Below are positions 7,348 through 14,979 of a DNA stretch of 17,214 bases, piece by piece. The notes beneath the pieces are model-generated. The model was not told the origin of the DNA, ran no database searches, and worked only from the letters and a program-made list of their open reading frames with translations. Position numbers and translations under genes: made by a program. Where the stretch lies: contig JAGLCH010000126.1 in assembly GCA_023146355.1 (NCBI GenBank), positions 1-17,214 on the forward strand, read 5' to 3'. The stretch comes from Bacteriovoracaceae bacterium. Its GTDB lineage: Bacteria; Bdellovibrionota; Bacteriovoracia; Bacteriovoracales; Bacteriovoracaceae. Position 1 is the first letter of the stretch. Every line of letters starts with the position of its first letter.

Positions 7348-8175
7348 TTAGAAGGGTGAGGCTATTTTAAAAATAATCAAATAAAATGGGGCAAGAAAGA
7401 AAAGACTATCGACCCGGTCATAAACACCACCATGACCTGGAATCAGTCGTGAACTGTCTTTGATTTTAAATTGTCGCTTAAGTTTGGACTGAACAAGATC
7501 ACCTAGTTGAGCGACTCCCCCCAGTAGTACAAAAATAGTTATTTGAGCAGTACTAACACTGGGCCACAAGAAGTAGGCGCCAATTCCACCCAAAATTCCG
7601 GCACAAAGCATTCCACCAATCAGACCTTCAATCGTCTTTTTTGGGCTGACTTGTTCCCATAGTTTATTCCGACCAAAGCGCTTTCCAAAAAACCAACCTC
7701 CAACATCCATCCCCCAGGTAACAAAAAACAAAACTAAAATGATAGCGACACGCTGCGGATGATAAGCAATCCAGGTGAGAGACATCACTGGAAGAAGGGT
7801 AAATAGAACTGAAATATATGGAAACTTCTTGAATAGATCAATTACTCTTGTTGAATGCATCTTCTCAACAAACAAATAAGCAACTAATAGAATATGAAAG
7901 AGACAGGATGCATTAATGAAAACGTCGGCCCATACTGGTGAGTACTCAACATACCCGAAAAATAATGCGGGAAGTATGAATCCCAACTGCATCAATGCAT
8001 ACTCAAAAGAAATACGATTTCGCCGAAAAAAGTTAACACCGAGTTCATCTGTAATTAAAACCCCGAGTAAAAAGAGAAGTGCAAATGTTAAAATCGTGCC
8101 GGAAATAAGCGCTCCAATCACGATTGCAATCATGACAACGGCAGAGATTATTCTTTCAATAGTATTTCTAGACAT
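7348..8175 (-). CDS. cdsA: Phosphatidate cytidylyltransferase (CDP-diglyceride synthase)
   Basis: CdsA makes CDP-diacylglycerol from phosphatidic acid and CTP in the inner membrane, the branch point for all phospholipids. The complete family signature spans residues 230-256, opening SKLKRQFKIKD and ending PGHGGVYDRVD. The upstream block KKTIEGLIGG is also conserved. About seven or eight hydrophobic segments fill the rest of the 275 residues, a normal size. ATG 8175 is preceded by AGAGGAAAT, a good Shine-Dalgarno, 13 bp after uppS. The order uppS-cdsA is conserved in many bacteria. Its product feeds PssA, encoded three genes downstream, and its CTP depends on the UMP kinase encoded at the head of the cluster. 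Confidence 0.96.
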   Translation of the reverse strand: MSRNTIERIISAVVMIAIVIGALISGTILTFALLFLLGVLITDELGVNFFRRNRISFEYALMQLGFILPALFFGYVEYSPVWADVFINASCLFHILLVAYLFVEKMHSTRVIDLFKKFPYISVLFTLLPVMSLTWIAYHPQRVAIILVLFFVTWGMDVGGWFFGKRFGRNKLWEQVSPKKTIEGLIGGMLCAGILGGIGAYFLWPSVSTAQITIFVLLGGVAQLGDLVQSKLKRQFKIKDSSRLIPGHGGVYDRVDSLFFLAPFYLIIFKIASPF

Positions 8176-8188
8176 GATTTCCTCTTCT

Positions 8189-8944
8189 CTACTTTAATAG
8201 CTCTTTGTTAAGCTTTGCTTGCGCGCTGGTCTGATCGTAATCTAGGTCTGCGGCAACAGAGCCAAAGCGCCTTTCTCGTCCAGATACTTTTTCAAATATC
8301 TGGTAAAACTCTTCTTTAGTAAATTCCGGCCATTTGTTAGGAGTAAAATATAGCTCTCCATAGGCCACCTGCCACAAAAGGAAGTTAGAGATACGCTGAT
8401 CTCCACCTGTTCGAATCATCAGGTCAACATCCCCAGCTTCTGGATTATAGAGGTTCGCTGCAAAGCTTTCCTCGGTAATCTGCTCTCCAGGATTTTTTTC
8501 AATAAAACTATTTATGGCATCGATTATTTCAACTCTCCCGCCATAAGAAAATGCAAAATTGAGCCACATTCCTTTGTTCACCATTGAGTCACGCTCTAAA
8601 GATGAAATCAACTTTTGAGTATCTTCGGGAAGAGCAGAAATATCTCCAATTATTTTAAAACGTAGATTTTTTTCCATTACGCGCTTTCGCTCGCGCTTAA
8701 TGAATTTTTTCAATAGTCGAAATAGAGTCGTTATTTCTTCCTGTGGCCGACTGAAATTTTCAGTGGAAAATGCATAAAGAGTGAGGGCCTTACACCCCAT
8801 CTCATCAGCAGCTTCAACGATATCATTAACCACATTCGACCCACGAATATGCCCCCACACACGACGATGGGCCCTCTCGGCGGCCCAACGTCCGTTGCCG
8901 TCCATAATAATTGCAACATGCTCGATTGATTTAGATTTTGCCAT
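8189..8944 (-). CDS. uppS: Undecaprenyl diphosphate synthase (isoprenyl transferase)
   Basis: This soluble cis-prenyltransferase extends farnesyl diphosphate with isopentenyl units to the C55 carrier lipid for peptidoglycan and surface polysaccharides. Family motifs appear in order: MDGNGRWA (residues 14-21, with catalytic Asp15 and adjacent Asn17), RRVWGHIRG (27-35), YAFSTENFSRP (57-67), FAFSYGGRVEI (130-140) and DLMIRTGGDQRISNFLLWQ (174-192). The 251-residue length is normal. The ATG lies four bases past the frr stop codon and has no separate strong Shine-Dalgarno, so coupling with frr is likely. The product could in principle be another cis-prenyl chain length, but the genomic order frr-uppS-cdsA is the classical one for the cell-wall enzyme. 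Confidence 0.96.
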   Translation of the reverse strand: MAKSKSIEHVAIIMDGNGRWAAERAHRRVWGHIRGSNVVNDIVEAADEMGCKALTLYAFSTENFSRPQEEITTLFRLLKKFIKRERKRVMEKNLRFKIIGDISALPEDTQKLISSLERDSMVNKGMWLNFAFSYGGRVEIIDAINSFIEKNPGEQITEESFAANLYNPEAGDVDLMIRTGGDQRISNFLLWQVAYGELYFTPNKWPEFTKEEFYQIFEKVSGRERRFGSVAADLDYDQTSAQAKLNKELLK

Positions 8945-8948
8945 TTGA

Positions 8949-9506
8949 TTAGATTGTCATCAACTCATTTTCTTTTGAACCAATTATTGTATCTACATTT
9001 TTTACAAATTCATCAGTTACGGTTTGGATTTCACCTTGAAATTTCTTAAGATCATCTTCTGAGATACCTTTTTCTTTTTCCGCAAGCTTAACGACTTCAT
9101 TTTGATCACGACGACAATTACGAATTGCAACTTTTGCATCTTCACCAAGTCGTTTAATCTCTTTTACCTGCTCTTTTCTTTTTTCTTCTGTAAGGGCCGG
9201 AAATGGGATTCGAATAAGGTTGCCATCATTTGATGGGTTTACACCGATATTCGCGACGTGAATTGCTCTCTCAATTGCAGCAATTAAATTTTTATCAAAT
9301 GGTTGGATTTGAAGGAGACGAGCTTCAGGAGTTGAAACTTGTCCTACTTGAGTAAGAGGTGTTGGAACTCCGTAGTAATCTACCATAATGCCATTAAGTG
9401 CACTCGCAGATGCTCTACCTGTTCTAATTCGAGTCAATTGATTCTTGAGAGAGTCAACTGCTTTGTCCATATGAACACCCATATCTACTTTAATTTCATC
9501 AATCAC
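8949..9506 (-). CDS. frr: Ribosome recycling factor
   Basis: RRF works with EF-G to split ribosomes after termination. The 185-residue protein matches the universal RRF length. Recognisable blocks include LTRIRTGRASASAL (residues 24-37), the segment VDYYGVPTPLTQV, then NDGNLIRIPFPALTEEKRKE and a long charged helix with VAIRNCRRDQN. Start ATG 9506 follows AGGAG nine bases upstream, 15 bp after the pyrH stop codon. The pyrH-frr pair is one of the most conserved bacterial gene neighbourhoods. Nothing unusual is seen in the protein. Confidence 0.97.
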   Translation of the reverse strand: MIDEIKVDMGVHMDKAVDSLKNQLTRIRTGRASASALNGIMVDYYGVPTPLTQVGQVSTPEARLLQIQPFDKNLIAAIERAIHVANIGVNPSNDGNLIRIPFPALTEEKRKEQVKEIKRLGEDAKVAIRNCRRDQNEVVKLAEKEKGISEDDLKKFQGEIQTVTDEFVKNVDTIIGSKENELMTI

Positions 9507-9521
9507 TACTCTCTCCTAATA

Positions 9522-10232
9522 TTAGTTATTTGTTACTTTTGTTCCGATATCTTCACCCATAACAACACTTTTCATGTTACCAACTTTAAATGTATCAAAA
9601 ACGATGATATCAACATCATTTTCCATGCACATGGCAAAGGCGGTTGAGTCCATCACTTTTAGCCCTTGATTAAGTGCTTCAGTAAATGACAGCTTATCGT
9701 ATCTTACGGCATCAGAATGCTTTGCCGGATCTTTATCGTATACTCCATCTACCTTTGTTGCCTTCAGTAACACTTCGGCACCTATCTCACATGCCTTAAG
9801 TGAAGAAGCAGTATCTGTTGTAAAATATGGGTTGCCAGTACCGCCTCCAAAAATTACAACATTTCCTTCATCTAGATACTGTTGAGCTTTTCGATAAGTA
9901 TAGTGCTCACCAATAGCATCCATATCTATAGTCGTCATCAGCTTGGCCTTAATTCCAGTTCGAGTGAGCTTATCACACAAGGCAATTGAATTAATGATAG
10001 TTGCCAACATTCCCATATGGTCAGAAACAGAACGATCCATCCCATCGGCAGCTCCCGCTACTCCACGATGAATATTTCCTCCACCAATTACAATTCCAAC
10101 TTCAGTTCCCATCTCCACAAGGGACTGGATATCAGAGGTGAAATTTTCAAGTATTTCGCCAGAAATACCATGTCCTGACTCTCCGGCCAGGGCCTCTCCC
10201 GATAGTTTAAGTAAAATCCGCTTATACTTCAT
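9522..10232 (-). CDS. pyrH: UMP kinase
   Basis: UMP kinase phosphorylates UMP to UDP in pyrimidine synthesis. The 236-residue sequence is colinear with PyrH of the amino-acid kinase superfamily: KLSGEAL (residues 9-15), IGGGNIHRG (49-57), DHMGMLAT (71-78), GTGNPYFTTDTAS (131-143) and KATKVDGVYDKDP (157-169). The ATG is preceded by GGAG five bases upstream. It appears to be the first gene of the cluster running to truA, since a terminator for tsf lies upstream and about 140 bp separate the two. On the minus strand that gap offers TTGACG near 10290-10285, but no good -10 partner at standard spacing, so the promoter is unresolved. Confidence 0.97.
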   Translation of the reverse strand: MKYKRILLKLSGEALAGESGHGISGEILENFTSDIQSLVEMGTEVGIVIGGGNIHRGVAGAADGMDRSVSDHMGMLATIINSIALCDKLTRTGIKAKLMTTIDMDAIGEHYTYRKAQQYLDEGNVVIFGGGTGNPYFTTDTASSLKACEIGAEVLLKATKVDGVYDKDPAKHSDAVRYDKLSFTEALNQGLKVMDSTAFAMCMENDVDIIVFDTFKVGNMKSVVMGEDIGTKVTNN

Positions 10233-10374
10233 AAAGACTCCAAATTATAATGATTTTGACTATTTTCACCGTTCAAAGTGTTGTCGTCAAGGTACATTTC
10301 GTCATCCCGCGAGACTGACTGCAGCAATTAAATTCCAATTACGACATATTAATAATTCCTTATGCTCTAAAAAT

Positions 10375-10402
10375 AAAAAAGACCTCATATTGAGGCCTTT
10401 TT
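10375..10402 (-). terminator. Rho-independent terminator after tsf
   Basis: On the minus strand GGCCTCA and TGAGGTC form a 7-bp stem with one G-U wobble and loop ATA (10397-10381), followed by six U (10380-10375). It begins about 34 bp past the tsf stop codon. It separates the rpsB-tsf unit from the pyrH cluster. Confidence 0.82.
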
Positions 10403-10430
10403 CGTATATTTAAATATTACTAGTGATTTA

Positions 10431-11324
10431 TTACTTTGCAGTAAGCTTCGCTACTTCATCAGCAAGATTATCTTCCTTCTTTTCAATTCCCTCACCAAGA
10501 CGGAACATTTCGAAAGACTTTACATCTACACTACTACCAATTTTCTTTGCCGCATCAGCAATATATTTCTTAACAGCGCTATCTGGTTCCATAACAAACT
10601 TCTGCTCTAGAAGACATACTTCTGAGGCAAGCTTTGAAATTTTTCCTTGAAGGATCTTTGCAATCATTGCTTCTGGCTTACCTTGCTCGATAAGTTGAAC
10701 CTTATAGATCTCTTCTTCACGCTTAATGAAGTCCTGATCCATATCTTCACCCTTAAGGAATTTCGGAGCTGCCGCAGCAACATGCATTGCTACATTTTTA
10801 GCAAGCTCTTGAGCATCAGAATTTCCACTGAGGTCAGCATCAGATGAAAGTTCAACTAGAACACCGATCTTTCCACCGTGTACGTAACTTCCAATAATTC
10901 CTTTACCACCAAGCTTAACAAACTTAGATCTTCTGAAAGAGATTTTTTCCCCAAGCTTAAGTGTAAGCTGAGTTACGTCTTCTTTTAGCTTCCCTTCGTC
11001 AGCATTAAAAGTCCCTTCAGTTTCAATTGCATATTTTGCCACGTCACCTGCGAAACCAACAAACGCATCGTTCTTTCCTACGAAGTCTGTCTCACAGTTA
11101 ACTTCAACCATTGCAGCACTACCATTAGCAAGTTCAATTGCGATAACACCTTCTGCAGCGATACGACTTTGCTTCTTTTGAGCTGCAGCAAGTCCCTTTG
11201 TTCTTAGGAAGTCGATTGATTTTTCCATGTCGCCATCACATTCTGTAAGTGCTTTCTTACAGTCCATCATTCCTGCGCCACTTTTCTCTCTTAGTTCTTT
11301 TACGTCTTTTGCAGTAATTGCCAT
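10431..11324 (-). CDS. tsf: Translation elongation factor Ts
   Basis: EF-Ts recharges EF-Tu by nucleotide exchange. The N-terminal signature LREKSGAGMMDCKKAL (residues 11-26) is complete, and the EF-Tu contact motif TDFV (79-82) lies within EVNCETDFVGKNDAF. The 297-residue length suggests the full Gram-negative type with both core subdomains and a C-terminal coiled module. The ATG is preceded by GAGGG seven bases upstream. It follows rpsB, the near-universal order, but a terminator-like hairpin lies in the 80-bp gap, so part of the transcription may stop before tsf. A second terminator follows the gene. Confidence 0.97.
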   Translation of the reverse strand: MAITAKDVKELREKSGAGMMDCKKALTECDGDMEKSIDFLRTKGLAAAQKKQSRIAAEGVIAIELANGSAAMVEVNCETDFVGKNDAFVGFAGDVAKYAIETEGTFNADEGKLKEDVTQLTLKLGEKISFRRSKFVKLGGKGIIGSYVHGGKIGVLVELSSDADLSGNSDAQELAKNVAMHVAAAAPKFLKGEDMDQDFIKREEEIYKVQLIEQGKPEAMIAKILQGKISKLASEVCLLEQKFVMEPDSAVKKYIADAAKKIGSSVDVKSFEMFRLGEGIEKKEDNLADEVAKLTAK

Positions 11325-11338
11325 TTCAGCGCCCTCAC

Positions 11339-11378
11339 AAAAAAAAGAACAATCGAACTGCGTTAGCGACCCGATTGT
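11339..11378 (-). terminator. Terminator-like hairpin between rpsB and tsf (possible attenuator)
   Basis: On the minus strand ACAATCG (11378-11372) pairs with CGATTGT (11355-11349), giving 7 bp around a 16-nt loop. It is followed by TTC and then eight U (11346-11339). It sits 27 nt past the rpsB stop codon and 15 nt before the tsf start. An intercistronic attenuator is known for the E. coli rpsB-tsf operon, so partial termination is plausible. The large loop makes it weaker than the other terminators here. Confidence 0.6.
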
Positions 11379-11404
11379 CTTTTGATATTAAAAAATTAAA
11401 TTAA

Positions 11405-12190
11405 TTACTCTTCTGTACCTTTAAGGTCGATGTCATTCTCAAACTTAGAGATGATTTCGTTCTCAAGAGCTGCATCTTTTCCTGCCCCATCTTGCTTCTT
11501 ACCTTTAGTATTTCTTGATCCTTCAGAGACTGAATTCGCAAAGTATGAAGTGAAGAGAGAGATTGACTTGATAGCATCATCATTACCTGGAACAACATAA
11601 TCAATTCCAGTCGGATCACAGTTTGTATCTGTGATTGCTACAATAGGAATATTAAGGTTGTTTGCTTCTTGAATAGCAATTTTTTCAGCACTTGGATCAA
11701 CAATAAAGATCGCTCCTGGAAGCTTTCTCATATCCTTGATACCACCAAGGTTTTTCTCAAGCTTTGCCATATCTTTTTCAACTTTTGATTGCTCTTTCTT
11801 TGTTAGAAGTCCGAAATCACCAGTTTCTTTCATTTTTTCAACTTTTCTAAGCTTATCTACTGAAAGAGTAATTGTCTTATAGTTTGTAAGCATTCCGCCT
11901 AACCATCTGTGTGTTACATGAAAAGCACCACAGCTTGATGCTGCGTCTCTCATTGCCTGAGATGCTTGTCTTTTTGTTCCAACAAAAAGAACTGGCTTGC
12001 CTTCAGATGCTGTTTTCTTCAGAAAGTCATATGCTTTCTTAGCAAGTGGGATAGTTTTTGCAAGGTCGATAATGTAAATGCCATTTCTCTCACCAAAAAC
12101 ATATTTTTTCATTTTTGGGTTCCACTTGTGTGTTTGGTGCCCAAAGTGTGCTCCTGCTTCTAGTAACTCAGTCAATTGTAAATCTGCCAT
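11405..12190 (-). CDS. rpsB: 30S ribosomal protein S2 (uS2)
   Basis: uS2 binds late to the 30S subunit on the back near the neck. The 261-residue protein starts MADLQLTELLEAGAHFGHQT, and GAHFGHQTHKWNPKM (12-26) is diagnostic. HRWLGGMLTNY (94-104) and the C-terminal family block with EANNLNIPIVAITDTNCDP (175-193) are also intact. A charged tail of about 30 residues follows. A strong Shine-Dalgarno, AAGGAG, stands five bases before ATG 12190. Upstream are a plausible promoter and a folded leader, where bacterial uS2 often represses its own mRNA; autoregulation here is an inference. It is co-directional with ftsK but probably transcribed separately. Confidence 0.97.
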   Translation of the reverse strand: MADLQLTELLEAGAHFGHQTHKWNPKMKKYVFGERNGIYIIDLAKTIPLAKKAYDFLKKTASEGKPVLFVGTKRQASQAMRDAASSCGAFHVTHRWLGGMLTNYKTITLSVDKLRKVEKMKETGDFGLLTKKEQSKVEKDMAKLEKNLGGIKDMRKLPGAIFIVDPSAEKIAIQEANNLNIPIVAITDTNCDPTGIDYVVPGNDDAIKSISLFTSYFANSVSEGSRNTKGKKQDGAGKDAALENEIISKFENDIDLKGTEE

Positions 12191-12226
12191 TTTTTCTCCT
12201 TAAAAAGCGATTTGATGGTTTTCTTA

Positions 12227-12273
12227 TCCCCCCCTTGCTACTTTCAATGAAAATAGACCACCAAGCGAGGAGA
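12227..12273 (-). promoter_or_regulatory. Structured rpsB mRNA leader, possible S2 autoregulatory element
   Basis: On the minus strand the predicted leader folds by eye in three stacked parts. The base is TCTCC (12273-12269) with GGGGA (12231-12227). The middle is CTTG (12265-12262) with CAAG (12237-12234). The top is an 8-bp stem, CTATTTTC with GAAAGTAG (12256-12238), with one G-U pair and an AUU loop. A run of seven G sits on the 3' side. It ends about 36 nt before the rpsB start codon. Function is inferred. Confidence 0.42.
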
Positions 12274-12305
12274 TTGATTATTTTGGCACTATTTGCCGAA
12301 TTACA

Positions 12306-12334
12306 TAAATAACACAGCTTACTGTGGTCGACAA
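12306..12334 (-). promoter_or_regulatory. Likely promoter for rpsB-tsf with inverted repeat in the spacer
   Basis: On the minus strand TTGTCG (12334-12329) and TATTTA (12311-12306) are 17 bp apart. The expected start near 12299 would give a leader of about 110 nt. The spacer holds a perfect 5-bp inverted repeat, CACAG-TAAG-CTGTG (12326-12313). This is a consensus match by eye. Confidence 0.45.
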
Positions 12335-12368
12335 GAGGGTTCAAATGACTTTTTTGATACTTAAAAAA

Positions 12369-14819
12369 CTAGACTAATACATCTCTGGGTTTACTGCCTC
12401 GCGCGGGTCCAATAACTCCATTATTTTCCATCTGATCTACGATTTTAGCCGCTTTAGGATATCCTATCCCCATAGTTCGCTGAAGCATTGATGCACTAAC
12501 TACACGTTTTTGCATAGCAATTCCCATTGCCTCATCATAACGATCGTCGAGCTTTCCTTTTCCGCCTGGAATAGTGACAGTCACATCTCCTGGCCCGCCT
12601 TCATCTCCTCCGTTCTCAAGAAAGGCCATGGCCGTTGGCATAAAGGTTGTTGGAAGCTTGGTCAGACTTTCCACCAGTTCTCCAACTTGTGCATCACTAA
12701 TATATGCACCATGGGCACGTCGCAAGGACACACCTTTTAGAAAAAGCATATCTCCCATCCCTAGAAGCTTTTCAGCTCCCATTGAGTCCAAGATCGTACG
12801 GGAGTCAGTTCCAGTGATTACCTTAAAAGATACACGACTCGGAAAGTTTGACTTAATATTACCAGTTATAACTTTAACGGAGGGGCGTTGAGTCGCTATA
12901 ACAAGATGGATACCAGCAGCACGAGCCTTAGCGGCAAGTCTATTGACGTAAACCTCGATTTCTTTACCAGCCTTTGAAAGCATCAAGTCTGCGAATTCAT
13001 CAACAACAACAACGATAAATGGAAGGTGATAGCCTTCTTCGTCGGCAGTTCCATCATAATGCTGGTGTATATTGCCCAGCATTTCGGGAGTAGCTAGGTC
13101 TAGTTTGCTATTAAAGTCAGTTACGCTACGAACCCCAAACTCTTTCATAATAGAGTAGCGCCTTTCCATCTCCTGAACGGCCCAAAGAAGAGAAACAGCT
13201 GCCATTGAAGGCTCAGTAATTACAGGTAAGGCAAGATGAGGAAGCTCTTGGTAGAGTGTCAATTCAATATGCTTCGGATCAATTAAAATTAATTTTAAAT
13301 CTCGTGGATGCCTTTTAACCAACAACGAAATAAGAAGGGTATTGATAAAAACAGACTTACCAGAACCTGTGTAACCAGCGACGAGCATGTGAGGCATTTT
13401 TGAAAGATCCTCAATCATCACATCACCAAAAGCATCTTTTCCCATCGCAATTGGAAGAGCATGCCGGTTATCTTCAAATATTTGGCTATTGATGATTTCA
13501 TCAAGATAAATTAGTTCGCGGGGATCTCGAGGAACTTCAATACCCACTGTTGTCTTGCCCTCCATCGGGTAAACAATACGAACAGGCACCCCTTTGAGCG
13601 CAAGAGTCAAATCATCAGAACGACTCGAAACTTTAGATACCTTGACTCCAGGGCCAAGTTCTAACTCAAACGTATCAACAACAGGGCCCTTCATAACATT
13701 GACAATTATTCCGGAAATATCAAACTCGGAAAGCTTTGTTTCTAAGATACTTATAATCTCACCGAAGTACTCATCTGGAACTTTATTGAGAGCAGGAGGA
13801 CGCTTCTCATTGAGGCCTGCAACAAGCTTCTTGTATTCATTTGGATCTGTGGCCTTATCATTTTGACGTTTTCTTTGCACCTGTAGCATTTTACGATTTT
13901 GATCTTCACTCGGTGCAGCTTCAATTTTGTCAGAAGATTTTGCTGGAGATTTTGCTGGAGATTTTTCTGCCAAATCTGATACGCCTAATGTCGTTTCATT
14001 GGCTCTGGCAGAACCAGTATCCTTACTCACTGTTACTGGTGTTTCACTTTCTTCAAACATTAGAACCTGATTTTCTGCAGCTCTAACTTGTGATGATTCA
14101 GCAGAAGAAAGGGTAGAGTCAGCTGTCTTTTTTTTAAGGATGGAAGCAAAACTCAACTTATCTTTTATTGGTGCTATTTTCTTGGGAGCTTTCTCACTTC
14201 CCTTTAGAAGTGATGAGAGCTTAGTTTGAATAAAATTAGCAAAAGGTATCCTACTTTTCCCAGCAGACCTATATTTGTCAGTAGGGTCTCGGTGGGTAAC
14301 TTTTTGTCTCAATTCAATTAAATTCTGTGGGACCTGCCCAACGGTTTTCGCACTTTGAAGGACTCGATCCTTAAAGCTTGCTCGAAAGGCACCTGCAAGG
14401 AAGCCAATTAAACAGATAAAATCAAATAGTAGCGCAAGAAAAATCCCGACCTCTTGCCGGAGAACTACTCCCAATCCTTCTCCAACCATTGATGGCGAAA
14501 AGATATAAGACGTAAAGAGGCAAACACCCATCAGAGGAAGAACAGTGATGGAATCGATGACATGATCTCTTCTGGAGAAAAGAAATGAGTAAAAAAGTGT
14601 AAAAATGAAAAATACTGCCAAAACCCAAAGGCCCGTAAAGTATTCGACATAAATAACAAAGGAACTTAGATAATATGAAAAAAAGCCCACAGAATCTGTT
14701 GATGAGCTGATTTGAAAAACATTATCTCCGAATTGGCCACCAAACGAAAAGGCGAGTACACAAATTAGTGACAATACGAATATTATAAAGAGTTCTATCT
14801 TCTGGATTTTTGCATTCAT
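12369..14819 (-). CDS. ftsK: DNA translocase FtsK (FtsK/SpoIIIE family)
   Basis: FtsK anchors at the division septum and pumps chromosomal DNA, aligning the terminus for dimer resolution. The 816-residue protein has about four N-terminal membrane segments (roughly 8-28, 48-82, 90-107 and 125-147). A polar linker (about 150-330) carries a short KSPAKSPAKSSDK repeat. The motor follows: Walker A GYTGSGKS (482-489), LILIDPKHIEL (510-520), Walker B VVVVDEFADLM (603-613) and ATQRPSVKVITGNIKSNFPS (642-661). The C-terminal gamma winged helix (about 757-816) includes the segment from SMLQRTMGIGYPKAAKIVDQ onward and would read polarity signals on DNA. The linker is much shorter than in E. coli FtsK (1329 residues). 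The start, ATG 14819, has AAGG directly adjacent, so ribosome binding looks weak, but no better start is near. Confidence 0.96.
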   Translation of the reverse strand: MNAKIQKIELFIIFVLSLICVLAFSFGGQFGDNVFQISSSTDSVGFFSYYLSSFVIYVEYFTGLWVLAVFFIFTLFYSFLFSRRDHVIDSITVLPLMGVCLFTSYIFSPSMVGEGLGVVLRQEVGIFLALLFDFICLIGFLAGAFRASFKDRVLQSAKTVGQVPQNLIELRQKVTHRDPTDKYRSAGKSRIPFANFIQTKLSSLLKGSEKAPKKIAPIKDKLSFASILKKKTADSTLSSAESSQVRAAENQVLMFEESETPVTVSKDTGSARANETTLGVSDLAEKSPAKSPAKSSDKIEAAPSEDQNRKMLQVQRKRQNDKATDPNEYKKLVAGLNEKRPPALNKVPDEYFGEIISILETKLSEFDISGIIVNVMKGPVVDTFELELGPGVKVSKVSSRSDDLTLALKGVPVRIVYPMEGKTTVGIEVPRDPRELIYLDEIINSQIFEDNRHALPIAMGKDAFGDVMIEDLSKMPHMLVAGYTGSGKSVFINTLLISLLVKRHPRDLKLILIDPKHIELTLYQELPHLALPVITEPSMAAVSLLWAVQEMERRYSIMKEFGVRSVTDFNSKLDLATPEMLGNIHQHYDGTADEEGYHLPFIVVVVDEFADLMLSKAGKEIEVYVNRLAAKARAAGIHLVIATQRPSVKVITGNIKSNFPSRVSFKVITGTDSRTILDSMGAEKLLGMGDMLFLKGVSLRRAHGAYISDAQVGELVESLTKLPTTFMPTAMAFLENGGDEGGPGDVTVTIPGGKGKLDDRYDEAMGIAMQKRVVSASMLQRTMGIGYPKAAKIVDQMENNGVIGPARGSKPRDVLV
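13936..13971 (-). repeat. 12-bp tandem repeat in the ftsK linker
   Basis: Two identical 12-bp units (plus-strand GATTTTGCTGGA at 13936-13947 and 13948-13959) and a third degenerate unit (13960-13971) encode the SPAK-SPAK repeat of the FtsK linker. The period is a multiple of three, so copy-number changes would keep the frame. It is probably simple slippage in a flexible linker. Confidence 0.8.
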
Positions 14820-14979
14820 CCTTATATTTTTAACTATTTATTGGCCTTTGACCAGTACGAATAGCGCACTGTCCAAGCAGAACAATCAATATCGAGTAAC
14901 ACCTATTTACAGATAGCTTAATTATTTTATTCAGTTACCGAAAAGCCACAAGGGAACTAAGTTATTCTAGAGGATTTCT

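Noticed and set aside
9339..9647. Plus-strand open frame over the frr start and pyrH end
   Set aside because: It crosses two well-supported minus-strand genes, has a composition unlike a protein, and no ribosome site.
10233..10300. TATAAT sequence just upstream of pyrH
   Set aside because: It lies only 11 bp from the ATG, so transcription would start within the Shine-Dalgarno; no -35 box at standard spacing.
11401..11619. Second minus-strand frame at the 3' end of rpsB
   Set aside because: Shifted-frame shadow of rpsB; the rpsB frame carries the conserved uS2 sequence throughout.
12313..12326. CACAG/CTGTG inverted repeat as an ftsK terminator
   Set aside because: Only 5 bp with no proper U run after it; its place between -35-like and -10-like boxes fits a promoter feature better.
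12574..12891. Plus-strand open frame of about 105 codons inside ftsK
   Set aside because: It lies opposite the conserved FtsK motor region, so lack of stops is explained by the constraint on ftsK.
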